Assembly: GCA_903905685.1 (NCBI GenBank)
Contig: CAIVHI010000491.1
Coordinates: 1 to 21,920, forward strand
Length of the DNA: 21,920 nt
Reading direction: 5' to 3'
Source of the DNA: an uncultured Bacteroidota bacterium
GTDB taxonomy: Bacteria > Bacteroidota > Bacteroidia > Chitinophagales > Chitinophagaceae
Shown here piece by piece: positions 7,746 through 15,938 of the stretch. Made by a program: the position numbers and the translations under genes. The notes under the pieces were generated by a model, which worked only from the letters and a program-made list of their open reading frames with translations, did no database searches and had not been told where the DNA came from. The stretch's first letter is position 1. Each line of letters starts with the position of its first letter.

Positions 7746-7775
7746 TTTGCCGGTTCCATGGTTTCCTTATCTTTA
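7746..7775 (+). promoter_or_regulatory. Probable promoter for the exported protein / HsdR-N pair
   Basis: TTTG at 7746-7749 is followed after 18 bases by TATCTTTA (7768-7775), which matches the -7 consensus TAnnTTTG except at the last base. The spacing equals that of the other two plus-strand promoters in this window. The leader to the ATG at 7794 would be about 10-14 bases. Confidence 0.45.
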
Positions 7776-7793
7776 TAAGCAAAAACCCGGCGA

Positions 7794-8156
7794 ATGCGTT
7801 CCCACTTACGCTCAATAACAAGTTTGGCTACAATCGCTGTAGTGTGCTGCATGGTTGTAATGCATGGTTCGGCATACGCGCAAGACCTAAGGGGCCAAGT
7901 GGCCGATGTCGACAACAAACCGATATATCATGCCAACCTGCGCTTGGTGCGCGATGGGGTACTCAAAGCCCGAGCCTCAACCGACCATAAAGGCCGGTAC
8001 CATTTTTGGCCCATTGGCATGGGTGCCTATCAGGCAATAGTCTCCGCCAACGGCCGAGACCAGATAGTACGCAATATCGAAATTAAAGACCCAGGCACGA
8101 CGGTGGAAGACTTCGCAATCAAAAAACGGAAACCGAAAACCGCCAATACTCCATGA
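7794..8156 (+). CDS. Small exported carboxypeptidase-regulatory-like (Ig-fold) protein
   Basis: This 120-residue protein begins with a signal peptide (a hydrophobic run from about residue 8 to 25, then GSAYA before QDL, so cleavage is after A29). The mature part has the pattern of a carboxypeptidase regulatory-like or TonB-plug-associated beta-sandwich: QDLRGQVADVDNKPIYHANL, then a D-x-K-G-x-Y turn (TDHKGRYHF), then a short GAYQAIVSANG strand. It ends in a Lys-rich tail (IKKRKPKTANTP). No catalytic residues are visible, so it is likely a binding or structural domain in the periplasm. Its TGA overlaps the ATG of the next gene (ATGA at 8153-8156), so the two are translationally coupled. Confidence 0.8.
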   Translation: MRSHLRSITSLATIAVVCCMVVMHGSAYAQDLRGQVADVDNKPIYHANLRLVRDGVLKARASTDHKGRYHFWPIGMGAYQAIVSANGRDQIVRNIEIKDPGTTVEDFAIKKRKPKTANTP

Positions 8157-8599
8157 TTCTTACAGACTTCAAAGGAATCCAATTGCGTTTGAGGGGGGAA
8201 GATAATGGGAAGACATCGGTATTTGACCCGATAAGGAAGAAATGGGTGATACTGACACCCGAAGAACATGTGCGCCAATACCTGATTCAGTACTTGGCAG
8301 CCAACAAACTCTACCCTGCCGGCATGATGTCGGTTGAAAAGGGTATCGACGTTGGGGGGATGGAAAAGCGGTATGACATTGTGGTTTACGACCGCAACCA
8401 CAAGCCTTGGATGCTGGGCGAATGCAAGGCACCCGAAATAGACATAACCGAAAAGACGCTGTTTCAGCTACTTACCTACCACAACGTGTTGCAATGCAGG
8501 TACTGGCTGCTCTCGAACGGCCGCCAAACATTTTGCGCCGATGCCTCCAACCCCGACCAAGTAGTTTGGCTAAACTCACTTCCCACCTATCAACCCTGA
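8153..8599 (+). CDS. Stand-alone HsdR N-terminal-like protein (HSDR_N_2), PD-(D/E)xK nuclease fold
   Basis: This 148-residue protein matches the stand-alone HsdR-N family common in Bacteroidota. The nuclease-fold residues appear intact: D75 in KRYDIVVYD, E90 and K92 in LGECKAP, and the trailing helix motif Q-x3-Y at 105-109 (QLLTY), which in RecB- and HsdR-like nucleases helps position the active site. There is no helicase domain and no HsdM or HsdS nearby, so this is not a type I restriction system. In this phylum such genes are often found beside replication genes, but their role is unknown. It overlaps the upstream gene by four bases and, on its other end, overlaps the convergent S41 protease gene by 24 bases (8576-8599). 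Confidence 0.87.
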   Translation: MILTDFKGIQLRLRGEDNGKTSVFDPIRKKWVILTPEEHVRQYLIQYLAANKLYPAGMMSVEKGIDVGGMEKRYDIVVYDRNHKPWMLGECKAPEIDITEKTLFQLLTYHNVLQCRYWLLSNGRQTFCADASNPDQVVWLNSLPTYQP

Positions 8600-10222
8600 A
8601 TAGGTGCTGCCGGCAAGGGCCTCCATGGCGGCCTTTACATCGTCGTCGTCGCCCAATGCAATGGCATAATAACCGTTGTCGTGAAACAGGAGCCGGGCTA
8701 ATTGGGCCGTCAATTGAGACTTGAAATACGCGATGGCCGCGGGTTTTTTAAGGCGTTTCAGTAGACCTTCTTTGGTTGAAAGGCCGAGAGATTTAAGGGA
8801 TGTCGCCACCAAATCGTCGGCACCCTTAAAGTCACTCCTAAATTGGTCCACGGATTTATAATTGAGCTTGCCGTGGTTGCGGATAAAAAAATCCCACACG
8901 GCGGTTTTCACTTCGGTTCCATACAATGCTTCCGATACCGCACCATTTATTTTATTGGTGTCGTAAGGCACAAACACATCGGGCTTGATGCCGCCACCGC
9001 CATGCACAATCCTCCTCGCCGCCGTGTAGTAGGGCGTTGTATCTTCCCGAACATCGTTCGTGGCCCCACTCAACTCGCCCGACGAAAACCGCTTTTCGTA
9101 GTCTTCCATATAGGCTTGGCGCCCTTTGGCAAAAGTGCGCTGTATGCACCTGCCCGATGGCGTATAGTATTTGGCAACGGTGAGGCGCAGCCCGGCACCG
9201 TCCGCCATTTCGTATTGTTCCTGCACCAGCCCTTTACCGAAACTGCGCCTACCTACAATAATGCCCCTATCCCAGTCTTGAATGGCTCCCGAGAGTATCT
9301 CGCTTGCCGAGGCCGAACCCTCATCAACAATAAGGGCCAATCTACCGGCCTCAAACTTACCGGTCTTGCCCGCACGGTATTCCGTTTTGGGCATATGTAA
9401 ACCCTGCGTGTAGACAATCAACTTTTTTTCATCCAAAAACTCATCGGCTATCGATGTCGCGGCATCCAAATAACCTCCCGGGTTGTCACGAAGGTCTACA
9501 ATGAGCTGTTTGGCACCCTTCCCTACCAGCCGCTGCAATGCCTTGTGGAATTCGACCCCGGTATTTGCACTGAATTTGTTGAGCTTGATGTAACCGGTGG
9601 TGTCATCAAGAAGAATGTCGGCCTCAACGCTCTTCACGGCGATAACGTCTCGGGTGATGGGAAAATTTTTGATGTGTCCGGTCTCCGCATTGCGAAGCGT
9701 TACGTATACATGGCTCTTCTGTTTACCTCGCAGGAGGTGCACTATCCGTTCCGTGGTTATTTTAACCCCGGCAACCAAGCTGTCGCCCACCTTTATCACT
9801 TGGTCGCCTATCTCCACGCCTGCCGCCCCTGCGGGACCATTTTCAATCACGGAGGTAACTTGAATGGTATCCCTAACTATTGCAAACTCTACCCCGATGC
9901 CCGAAAACGACCCTTCCAGGTCTTCGGTTTCCCGCTGCATATCTTCGGCAGGTATGTAGACGGTGTGGGGGTCGAGGTTTTTGAGGATGCCGGAAATCGA
10001 ATTTTTGTAGAGCAGGTTCCGGTCTACGGAGTCTACATATTTGTCGCCAATAAGGTCTATGATTTCCTCCAATCGGTCGTTACGCTGAAAAACCGTGCTT
10101 ACGTCGCGTTTGTTGCGGAGGGTATCGCGCAGGTTGAAGCCGAGGATCATTCCTGCAACCATTACCAACGAGAAGAACAATGGCGACCACGCGGCCCGTC
10201 TCCCACTTCCGTGTCCATTCAT
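8576..10222 (-). CDS. S41 family C-terminal processing peptidase, CtpA type
   Basis: This 548-residue enzyme carries an N-terminal membrane anchor or uncleaved signal (about 12-30), then a helical lead, a PDZ domain (about 100-185, starting FSGIGVEF with substrate-binding loop and ending before TRDVIAV) and the S41 catalytic core. The Ser/Lys dyad is S305 in EGSASASEIL and K330 in RRSFGKGLVQ, exactly 25 residues apart as in characterised Ctp enzymes. A characteristic VDLRDNPGG segment precedes it at about 242-250. The family cleaves exported proteins near their C-termini. The protein lies downstream of a Prc-type S41 gene on the same strand but behind its own promoter-like box. Its last codons overlap the convergent HsdR-N gene. 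Confidence 0.95.
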   Translation of the reverse strand: MNGHGSGRRAAWSPLFFSLVMVAGMILGFNLRDTLRNKRDVSTVFQRNDRLEEIIDLIGDKYVDSVDRNLLYKNSISGILKNLDPHTVYIPAEDMQRETEDLEGSFSGIGVEFAIVRDTIQVTSVIENGPAGAAGVEIGDQVIKVGDSLVAGVKITTERIVHLLRGKQKSHVYVTLRNAETGHIKNFPITRDVIAVKSVEADILLDDTTGYIKLNKFSANTGVEFHKALQRLVGKGAKQLIVDLRDNPGGYLDAATSIADEFLDEKKLIVYTQGLHMPKTEYRAGKTGKFEAGRLALIVDEGSASASEILSGAIQDWDRGIIVGRRSFGKGLVQEQYEMADGAGLRLTVAKYYTPSGRCIQRTFAKGRQAYMEDYEKRFSSGELSGATNDVREDTTPYYTAARRIVHGGGGIKPDVFVPYDTNKINGAVSEALYGTEVKTAVWDFFIRNHGKLNYKSVDQFRSDFKGADDLVATSLKSLGLSTKEGLLKRLKKPAAIAYFKSQLTAQLARLLFHDNGYYAIALGDDDDVKAAMEALAGSTYSGLIGGK

Positions 10223-10238
10223 TTTACAAATACTCGGG

Positions 10239-10246
10239 CAAAGATA
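10239..10246 (-). promoter_or_regulatory. Probable -7 promoter element for the CtpA-type protease
   Basis: Read on the minus strand this is TATCTTTG, an exact match to TAnnTTTG, ending 16 bases before the ATG at 10222. No TTG lies at the usual -33 distance, so this is a half-match. The 174-base gap between the two protease genes holds no other feature I can support. Confidence 0.45.
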
Positions 10247-10396
10247 ATCAATGTCCTACCTATAAACCCACTTGGCTCCTACGGGCCCCACCACCCACAA
10301 AGCCCACCGGTATAGCTGCATCAATTCAAACTATGCATGGGCACCGGCAGAAACCCGTTAATCGGCAACGACTACTTGTAGGCGCACCGGGTCACC

Positions 10397-12574
10397 TTAA
10401 TGTTTCTTGGCGTTCTGCTTGATGAGGTCCGTCATGATATTCACGGTCTCACCAATATACACATCTTCGGAAAGCCTCTTGAGCCACTCTTTGTTTTTAG
10501 CAACCGACGCGCTGTCCAAGTTGATTTTCTCCATGTCGGCATCCAAATTGCCCATAATCAGTTTTTCGGCATCCTTTTGAAGGGCCTCAAGTTTCTTCGA
10601 CATCGCATTCACCTTCTCTTGATCCTTTTTATACTTAACCTCATTGAGCGACACGATATTGTCTTCCTTACGTTTGGCGATATATTCGGCGTTGTCCGAA
10701 ATCAGGCTGAAGATGTCGCTCTTGCGCACGCGGTCGCGGCTCTGGCTTTGCAACTGAGCCATATTGGGAATGGACGCACAGCGCCGATATTGCACTGCGG
10801 GCACTTCGTCCCACGGCAAAGCCGATTTGTTTTTGCGCTCACCCATGTCTTCATCATCATATTGGTTCAGGTCGGGCAACACGATGTCGGGAGTAACGCC
10901 TTTCAATTGGGTAGACCCACCGTTTACACGGTAGAACTTTTCCATGGTCATTTTAATGGACCCAATGGTAGTACCATCTACCCCCGTAGTATCGGTTTGG
11001 AGTTGCAGTCGGGTAAGCTGGTCGAGGATTTCATCGAGCGACAGCATTTTTTGGACGGTGCCCTTGCCATAGGTTGTCGACCCTACGATGACTGCACGTT
11101 TGAAATCTTGCATGGCGGCTGCAAGAATCTCTGATGCCGATGCACTACCACCACTCACGATTATGGATAGCGGACCATTGTATAATGCACTATCTGTGCC
11201 CTGCGACACGAGCGGATAAGCCGCGGCATGATTGCTCTTTACCTGTACCACAGGGTTGCGACCAATGAAAGTGCCTGCCATATCTACCACATCGCTCAGC
11301 GAGCCACCACTGTTAAAGCGGAGGTCTATGATGATGCCGGCAACACCTTGGTCCTTCAATTTGCGCACTTCCCTTTCCACATCCACAGCACAACGTCTGC
11401 CGCTGGTGTGGTTAAAGTCGGCATAAAACTCAGGCAGGAATATATAGCCCAATGGGCCGGATTTACTGTTGATGATAGCCGATTTAGCAAAGGTCTCCTC
11501 CAGTTGCACCACCCCGCGAATGATAGCTACTTCTTTTATGGAACCATCCGTCTTCTTCACCGTCAGTCTTACTTCGGTTCCTTTTTCTCCCCTAATCAAT
11601 TTGACGACGTCGTTGATTTCATAGCCCGAGATATCGACGGAAGGATTGGTCCCCTGCGCCACTTTCATGATTTCGTCTCCCGCTTTCAACTCTCCTTGTT
11701 TCCAAGACGGACTGCCCGTTACGATGGCTGCAACCATTGTCTTATCGTTCTCGGTGCGCAGTTGGGCCCCAATGCCGAAGAAGCTGCCGCTCATCACTTG
11801 GTCGAAGTCTTTCTTCTCGGCAGGTGGAAAGTAATCGGTGTGGGGGTCTTCGCTGTGGGTTATGGCATTGACGAACATCGTAAACCTATCGTCGTCTTTT
11901 ATTTTCCTGATATTCTTGAACCACCGTTGATAGCTTTTCTTGATGTCTTCGCGGGCCTGCTTCTCCAATTCTGCATCGGTCTTCAACACGGCATTCACCG
12001 AGTCTTTGTTTTCCTTCTTTTTGTCTTGCTCGTTTTTGAGGTCTACAAATTTGGAAAGCACCCTATACTTCAGGCGACCCTCCCATCGCTTATGCATGTC
12101 GGCTTCGGTAGCTGCATATTGTTCCTTCTCTGCATTCAAATTGATTTCCTCATTGCCGGCAAATTCAAACGGCTTGTCGAGAATTTCATTGTAATAGGCT
12201 TCCGATATCGCTATCCTGCGCAAGTACATGGCGTCGACAGAGTCGAAAAACTCGATGGAACCCATGCGGATTTCATCATCAATCTTGAACTCGTAACGAT
12301 TCAGCACATTGACCTCCGCTGCGGTAAAAAACAGTTTGTCGTAGTCGAATTCGGTCAGGACCGTGTGGTAAATCCGAGTAGAAAACGAATCGTTAACCTG
12401 CCGGGGAGAGAAGTGGCCGGTAGCCAATGCCTTCATCACGGTCTCCAAAACAATCGTGCGGCGCTCATCCGACGATTGCCTGAAATGCGACCTGTATTTG
12501 AAAGACAAAAATGCCGCCAATATACCTACCACCAGTAAAGGTGTTACAAATTTATTCTTCATGAATTTCAACAT
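10397..12574 (-). CDS. prc: Tail-specific protease, Prc type (S41, carboxy-terminal processing)
   Basis: This 725-residue protein has the long Prc layout. It has an N-terminal hydrophobic segment (about 9-25), a roughly 230-residue helical N-domain, a PDZ domain (about 262-345, starting FFGIGAQL), the S41 core, and a Lys/Glu-rich C-terminal domain. The dyad is S479 in GGSASASEIL and K504 in STTYGKGTVQ, again 25 residues apart. Segment IIIDLRFNSGGSL matches the oxyanion region. Prc enzymes act in the periplasm on proteins with nonpolar C-termini. A TTG at 12580 can extend the frame by two residues. ATG at 12574 is preferred and ATG at 12562 (MKNKFVTPLL) is also credible. The charged C-terminal domain reads as coiled coil in places. 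Confidence 0.93.
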   Translation of the reverse strand: MLKFMKNKFVTPLLVVGILAAFLSFKYRSHFRQSSDERRTIVLETVMKALATGHFSPRQVNDSFSTRIYHTVLTEFDYDKLFFTAAEVNVLNRYEFKIDDEIRMGSIEFFDSVDAMYLRRIAISEAYYNEILDKPFEFAGNEEINLNAEKEQYAATEADMHKRWEGRLKYRVLSKFVDLKNEQDKKKENKDSVNAVLKTDAELEKQAREDIKKSYQRWFKNIRKIKDDDRFTMFVNAITHSEDPHTDYFPPAEKKDFDQVMSGSFFGIGAQLRTENDKTMVAAIVTGSPSWKQGELKAGDEIMKVAQGTNPSVDISGYEINDVVKLIRGEKGTEVRLTVKKTDGSIKEVAIIRGVVQLEETFAKSAIINSKSGPLGYIFLPEFYADFNHTSGRRCAVDVEREVRKLKDQGVAGIIIDLRFNSGGSLSDVVDMAGTFIGRNPVVQVKSNHAAAYPLVSQGTDSALYNGPLSIIVSGGSASASEILAAAMQDFKRAVIVGSTTYGKGTVQKMLSLDEILDQLTRLQLQTDTTGVDGTTIGSIKMTMEKFYRVNGGSTQLKGVTPDIVLPDLNQYDDEDMGERKNKSALPWDEVPAVQYRRCASIPNMAQLQSQSRDRVRKSDIFSLISDNAEYIAKRKEDNIVSLNEVKYKKDQEKVNAMSKKLEALQKDAEKLIMGNLDADMEKINLDSASVAKNKEWLKRLSEDVYIGETVNIMTDLIKQNAKKH

Positions 12575-12599
12575 AAACAACTTAAGCTGGAACGTATTA

Positions 12600-12626
12600 C
12601 AAATGTACTTTAAATGTTGTTAACAA
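12600..12626 (-). promoter_or_regulatory. Bacteroidota-type promoter for the Prc-type protease
   Basis: On the minus strand TTG (12626-12624) is followed after 16 bases by TACATTTG (12607-12600), an exact -7 match with slightly short spacing. The leader to the ATG at 12574 is about 20 bases. It lies in the 93-base gap after the delta-prime gene, so the protease is likely transcribed independently of that gene. Confidence 0.55.
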
Positions 12627-12667
12627 AACGCTAATCAAGATGGGCCAAAATGGGCGCGAAATGCAAT

Positions 12668-13807
12668 TTACGCATTCATGGGCACCGGGGTGCCCGTCAC
12701 TGCGTGGTGCATGCGTATCATGAGGGCATGCAATTGGGTCTTGGCATGGGAGTTCCGTTCAATGAAATAAATGGTCTCGCTGATGTCGTGCACCATGGCA
12801 TGAAGATGCTCGGTAGCCACCTTGGTCGTGCTCAACTTCACTACGAACTTAGCCTCGGGCTCCGGCAACTGAATATCGGCATCTCCCATAAAACGCACCC
12901 GTATGGCAAAGCCCAACAAATGCATCATATATGCCAAGAGGTTCTTTTGTTGCTCGCGCCCCTGCTTCGACCATTCCTCCACAAACTTGGCAAGCTCAAC
13001 CCCCTTGTTGGTAAACAAAGAGTTGAACAGGTTTCGAACCGCAGGGAACAAATCATTGTCGGCAGACCTCAGCAACTTCAAGGCTTCATTGTAGTTGCCG
13101 GCAGCAAGGTGGGCCACTTGCGTGGCCAGCACATCATCGGCACCTGCGCGAAGTTTTAGGGCCATTGCAATGTCCCGCACGGCTATTGGCGCGAGCCTAA
13201 TGGTTTGGGTTCGCGATTTAATGGTAGCCAAAATTTCTTCGGCTTGTTCGGCAATGAAAATCAGAAACGTATTGTTTGGCGGCTCTTCAATCAGTTTCAA
13301 GAGAATGTTGCCTTCTTTCCCTAAATATTCCGGACGCCACATGAGCAACACCTTGCTGCGACCTTCATATGTTTTCAGGTTGAGCACGTCTATGATTTCC
13401 CGGCATTCTTCCGACGTAATATTGCCCTGCTTGTTTTCAGCATCAATGTGTTGTAGCCATTCAAACGTTGTGCCGTAGGGAGTCTGTTTCACAAACTCCC
13501 TAAATTCGGGGAGGTAGTGGCGGCTCATCGCCTTTTTTTTCGTATCCGGCCTAATGGACGGAAAACTCAAATGCAGGTCGGCATGCTCGAGCCGCGCCAC
13601 CTTGCTGCACGATGGACACACTCCACAAGCGTCAGTGGCCGACCTGTTTTCGCAAAATATATATTGCGCCAATGCTATGCCTAACGGCAAGCCGCCGGTG
13701 CCCTCGGCTCCAAGTATCAAGATGGCGTGTGGCAACGTGTTTGCATTCCACATTCCTACCAATCCCGATTTTGCATCGCTCTGGCCAACTACATCACTGA
13801 ACAACAT
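12668..13807 (-). CDS. holB: DNA polymerase III subunit delta-prime
   Basis: This 379-residue protein is a clamp-loader subunit of the AAA+ family. The start MLFSDVVGQSDAK is the canonical family opening. The P-loop position reads GAEGTGGLPLG at 33-43, without the Lys-Ser/Thr of an active site, as expected for a delta-prime subunit that does not hydrolyse ATP. Zinc-binding cysteines are C52, C61, C64 and C67 (FCENRSATDACGVCPSC). LIEEPPNNTFLIFI and the sensor region IKSRTQTIRL follow. It helps load the beta sliding clamp on DNA. It sits 88 bases downstream of the sugar transferase gene on the same strand. No strong promoter box was seen there, only an imperfect TAATTTCG. Confidence 0.92.
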   Translation of the reverse strand: MLFSDVVGQSDAKSGLVGMWNANTLPHAILILGAEGTGGLPLGIALAQYIFCENRSATDACGVCPSCSKVARLEHADLHLSFPSIRPDTKKKAMSRHYLPEFREFVKQTPYGTTFEWLQHIDAENKQGNITSEECREIIDVLNLKTYEGRSKVLLMWRPEYLGKEGNILLKLIEEPPNNTFLIFIAEQAEEILATIKSRTQTIRLAPIAVRDIAMALKLRAGADDVLATQVAHLAAGNYNEALKLLRSADNDLFPAVRNLFNSLFTNKGVELAKFVEEWSKQGREQQKNLLAYMMHLLGFAIRVRFMGDADIQLPEPEAKFVVKLSTTKVATEHLHAMVHDISETIYFIERNSHAKTQLHALMIRMHHAVTGTPVPMNA

Positions 13808-13895
13808 TTTGGGAAATCGAAATTAAGGGGCAAAACTCGTTAAAAAATGGGAGCCTGCCGATAGAAATTGCCCCGCACCGGCGGAGCACCAGCCA

Positions 13896-14507
13896 TTACC
13901 GTCCAAATATTTTCAAGATGGTACGGAAAATGATCTTCATGTCGGTCATGAACCCCATTTCATCGATGTACTTGAGGTTGAGTTTGTTTTTCTCCACCAT
14001 GATCACCTTGATGTATACTTCTTCAAAATCGTGTGGGTGGTTCTTCAAGATTTCACCTTCCTTCGAATAGTATTCCAACACGGCATAATCGGTGAGGCCG
14101 GGTTGCACATCCAACACTTTCATTTGTTCGGGACTGTAAAAGTCTACATACCGGCGCACTTCGGCCCTGGGGCCAACAAAGCTCATTTGCCCCCTCAAGA
14201 TGTTGAACAATTGGGGCAACTCATCCAGCTTGAACTTCCTGAGCCAATAACCCGCTTTGGTGACACGAGGATCTCTGTTGGAAGCCGTGAGCAAACCGAG
14301 CTTGTCGGCATCCACACGCATGGTCCTGAACTTATAGATGTAGAAATCTTTGTTGCCTTTGGCGACCCGCCGCTGAAAATAGAACACGGGGCCCTTGGAA
14401 TCCAACTTGATGATGATGGCTACAATAATCAGGACAGGGAACAAAATAATTATCCAAACGAAGGAGAACAGGATGTCGAACAACCGTTTCACGACTTTTT
14501 GATACAT
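13896..14507 (-). CDS. Initiating sugar-phosphate transferase (PglC/WcaJ-type, Bac_transf family)
   Basis: This 203-residue protein has the short monotopic layout of PglC-like phosphoglycosyl transferases: one N-terminal hydrophobic segment (about 9-31, LFDILFSFVWIIILFPVLII), then the cytosolic catalytic domain. Conserved pieces are YKFRTMRVDAD, KLDELPQLFNILRGQMSFVGPR and the C-terminal DVQPGLT. It transfers a sugar phosphate from a nucleotide sugar to undecaprenyl phosphate, the first membrane step in making a surface glycan. A GTG at 14567 would add 20 residues, but MYQKVVKRLFD from ATG at 14507 is the typical N-terminus. It lies 99 bases downstream of the DegT aminotransferase gene, whose product may supply its amino-sugar substrate. 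Confidence 0.92.
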   Translation of the reverse strand: MYQKVVKRLFDILFSFVWIIILFPVLIIVAIIIKLDSKGPVFYFQRRVAKGNKDFYIYKFRTMRVDADKLGLLTASNRDPRVTKAGYWLRKFKLDELPQLFNILRGQMSFVGPRAEVRRYVDFYSPEQMKVLDVQPGLTDYAVLEYYSKEGEILKNHPHDFEEVYIKVIMVEKNKLNLKYIDEMGFMTDMKIIFRTILKIFGR

Positions 14508-14606
14508 TTTCGAGCAATTATTAGGATTAATAGTTGTCGAAAGGTATAAAAAACAGATGAACTTCACCCAATTAGGCGTACACTTCGCAAAAGAATAACA
14601 TTTTCG

Positions 14607-15824
14607 TCAACGCCCCATAACCCTTTCATAGGCCGCATCTACTTGCTGCGCAACATACAAGGTCTCTTCATCGGTAAGTTGCGGATAAATGGGCAGCGAA
14701 ATTTCGGAGGCATAATTGCGGAATGCAGATGGATAGTCGGCAATATTGAACCCTAGGCCCTTGAAAAGGGACAGCATAGGTAACGGGATAAAGTGTACGT
14801 TGGTGCTCACGCCGGCCTCAGCCACCTCCTGAATAATCGCATCACGCTGATCTTCAGAAATACCCTTTATCCTCAATGGAAAGAGATGGCACGATGAACG
14901 CCGCTCTTCGTCTTTATAGGGAGGAATGACTGCCCAATCCTTACCCTTAAAAAAGTCTACATAAACCTGCTGCACGCGTTCACGTTGAGGCAATAGGAGG
15001 GAGCCGTATTTGCGCAGTTGGGCCAAGCCCAATGCTGCGCACAAATCGGGCATATTGATTTTCAGCCCTTGAGAAACGATATCATATTTCCAACCACCCA
15101 ATTGGGTCTTGGCAAATGCATCCTTGGTTTGCCCATTGAGCGAGTTGAGCTTCATCCACCGGTATATTTCTTCATCAATGAAGGGTGCAGGCAGATTCAG
15201 GCAGATGATGCCACCTTCGGCGGTCGTAATGTTCTTTACGGCGTGCAGCGAATATATGGTGATGTCTGACGCCAAGGCGGCCGACTTGTTTTCATAAACC
15301 GCACCGAGCGAATGTGCGGCATCAGACAACAATACAGGCCGCCCAAAAGCGGCTTGCACAGCATTGTTGGCGACAAATGCCTGCTTCACGCCTTCATCAT
15401 TCAGCACCTCGCGTATTGCGGCATAATTGCAAGGCCAACCCGCAATGTCAACCGCAAAAACGGCCTTGGTGGCCGGCGTGATGTGCTTGCGCACTTCTTC
15501 AGGGTCTATCGTAAAATCGTCCAAAACATCCACCATCACTACCTTGGCTCCAACGTGGAGCACTGCTAGAGCGGTGGCCGAATAAGTATATGCAGGCACA
15601 ATGACTTCATCACCGGGCCCAATACCGAGCCATTTGAGTACCAGCGCCGCACCCGACGTCCATGAATTTACACACACCGCATGTTTTACATTGACGAATT
15701 CGGCAGCCAATTTCTCCAAATCCCTAACCTTCGGGCCAGTCGTTATCCAGCCACTCTTGAGGGTATCCAAGATTTCAAACGTAATATCGTCATCTATGTA
15801 CGGAGGGGAAAAAGATATCTTCAT
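14607..15824 (-). CDS. DegT/DnrJ/EryC1/StrS family PLP sugar aminotransferase
   Basis: This 405-residue enzyme belongs to the sugar aminotransferase group. It opens with ISFSPPYIDDDI and GWITTGPKV, the standard N-terminal pattern. Cofactor residues are visible: NSWTSGA (53-59), D168 in LLSDAAHSLGA, which contacts the pyridine nitrogen, and K197 in YSLHAVKNITTAEGG, which forms the Schiff base. It probably converts a 4-keto nucleotide sugar to a 4-amino sugar for surface glycan. No dehydratase or acetyltransferase for that route is in the window. The ATG at 15824 was chosen on homology. A GTG at 15890 would add 22 non-conserved residues. Transcription probably begins at the promoter upstream rather than by read-through from the GT genes. 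Confidence 0.92.
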   Translation of the reverse strand: MKISFSPPYIDDDITFEILDTLKSGWITTGPKVRDLEKLAAEFVNVKHAVCVNSWTSGAALVLKWLGIGPGDEVIVPAYTYSATALAVLHVGAKVVMVDVLDDFTIDPEEVRKHITPATKAVFAVDIAGWPCNYAAIREVLNDEGVKQAFVANNAVQAAFGRPVLLSDAAHSLGAVYENKSAALASDITIYSLHAVKNITTAEGGIICLNLPAPFIDEEIYRWMKLNSLNGQTKDAFAKTQLGGWKYDIVSQGLKINMPDLCAALGLAQLRKYGSLLLPQRERVQQVYVDFFKGKDWAVIPPYKDEERRSSCHLFPLRIKGISEDQRDAIIQEVAEAGVSTNVHFIPLPMLSLFKGLGFNIADYPSAFRNYASEISLPIYPQLTDEETLYVAQQVDAAYERVMGR

Positions 15825-15905
15825 ATTGTGCATTTCAATCAAAAGCCAAATATTGCCCAATTTTTTCGCATTACAAAAAATCAAGGGCACTTAATTGTCC
15901 AATGT

Positions 15906-15935
15906 CAAATTTACGCCTGAAAAGTTTAATTGCAA
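15906..15935 (-). promoter_or_regulatory. Promoter for the aminotransferase/sugar transferase genes
   Basis: On the minus strand TTG (15935-15933) is followed after 19 bases by TAAATTTG (15913-15906), an exact consensus match. The leader to ATG at 15824 would be about 75 bases. If the GTG at 15890 were used, the leader would be about 10 bases. Confidence 0.65.
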
Positions 15936-15938
15936 AAA

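Noticed and set aside
8153..8599. Type I restriction-modification system
   Set aside because: Only an isolated N-terminal nuclease-like domain is present. There is no helicase part, methylase or specificity gene in the window.
11228..12538. 436-codon open frame on the plus strand, antisense to the Prc-type protease
   Set aside because: It lies wholly inside a gene with clear catalytic motifs, and its translation has no recognisable domain. It is a by-product of codon bias on the other strand.
13827..13874. GGGGCAA ... TTGCCCC inverted repeat between the sugar transferase and delta-prime genes
   Set aside because: The arms are only seven bases and 34 bases apart, with no T-run. Chance is likely.
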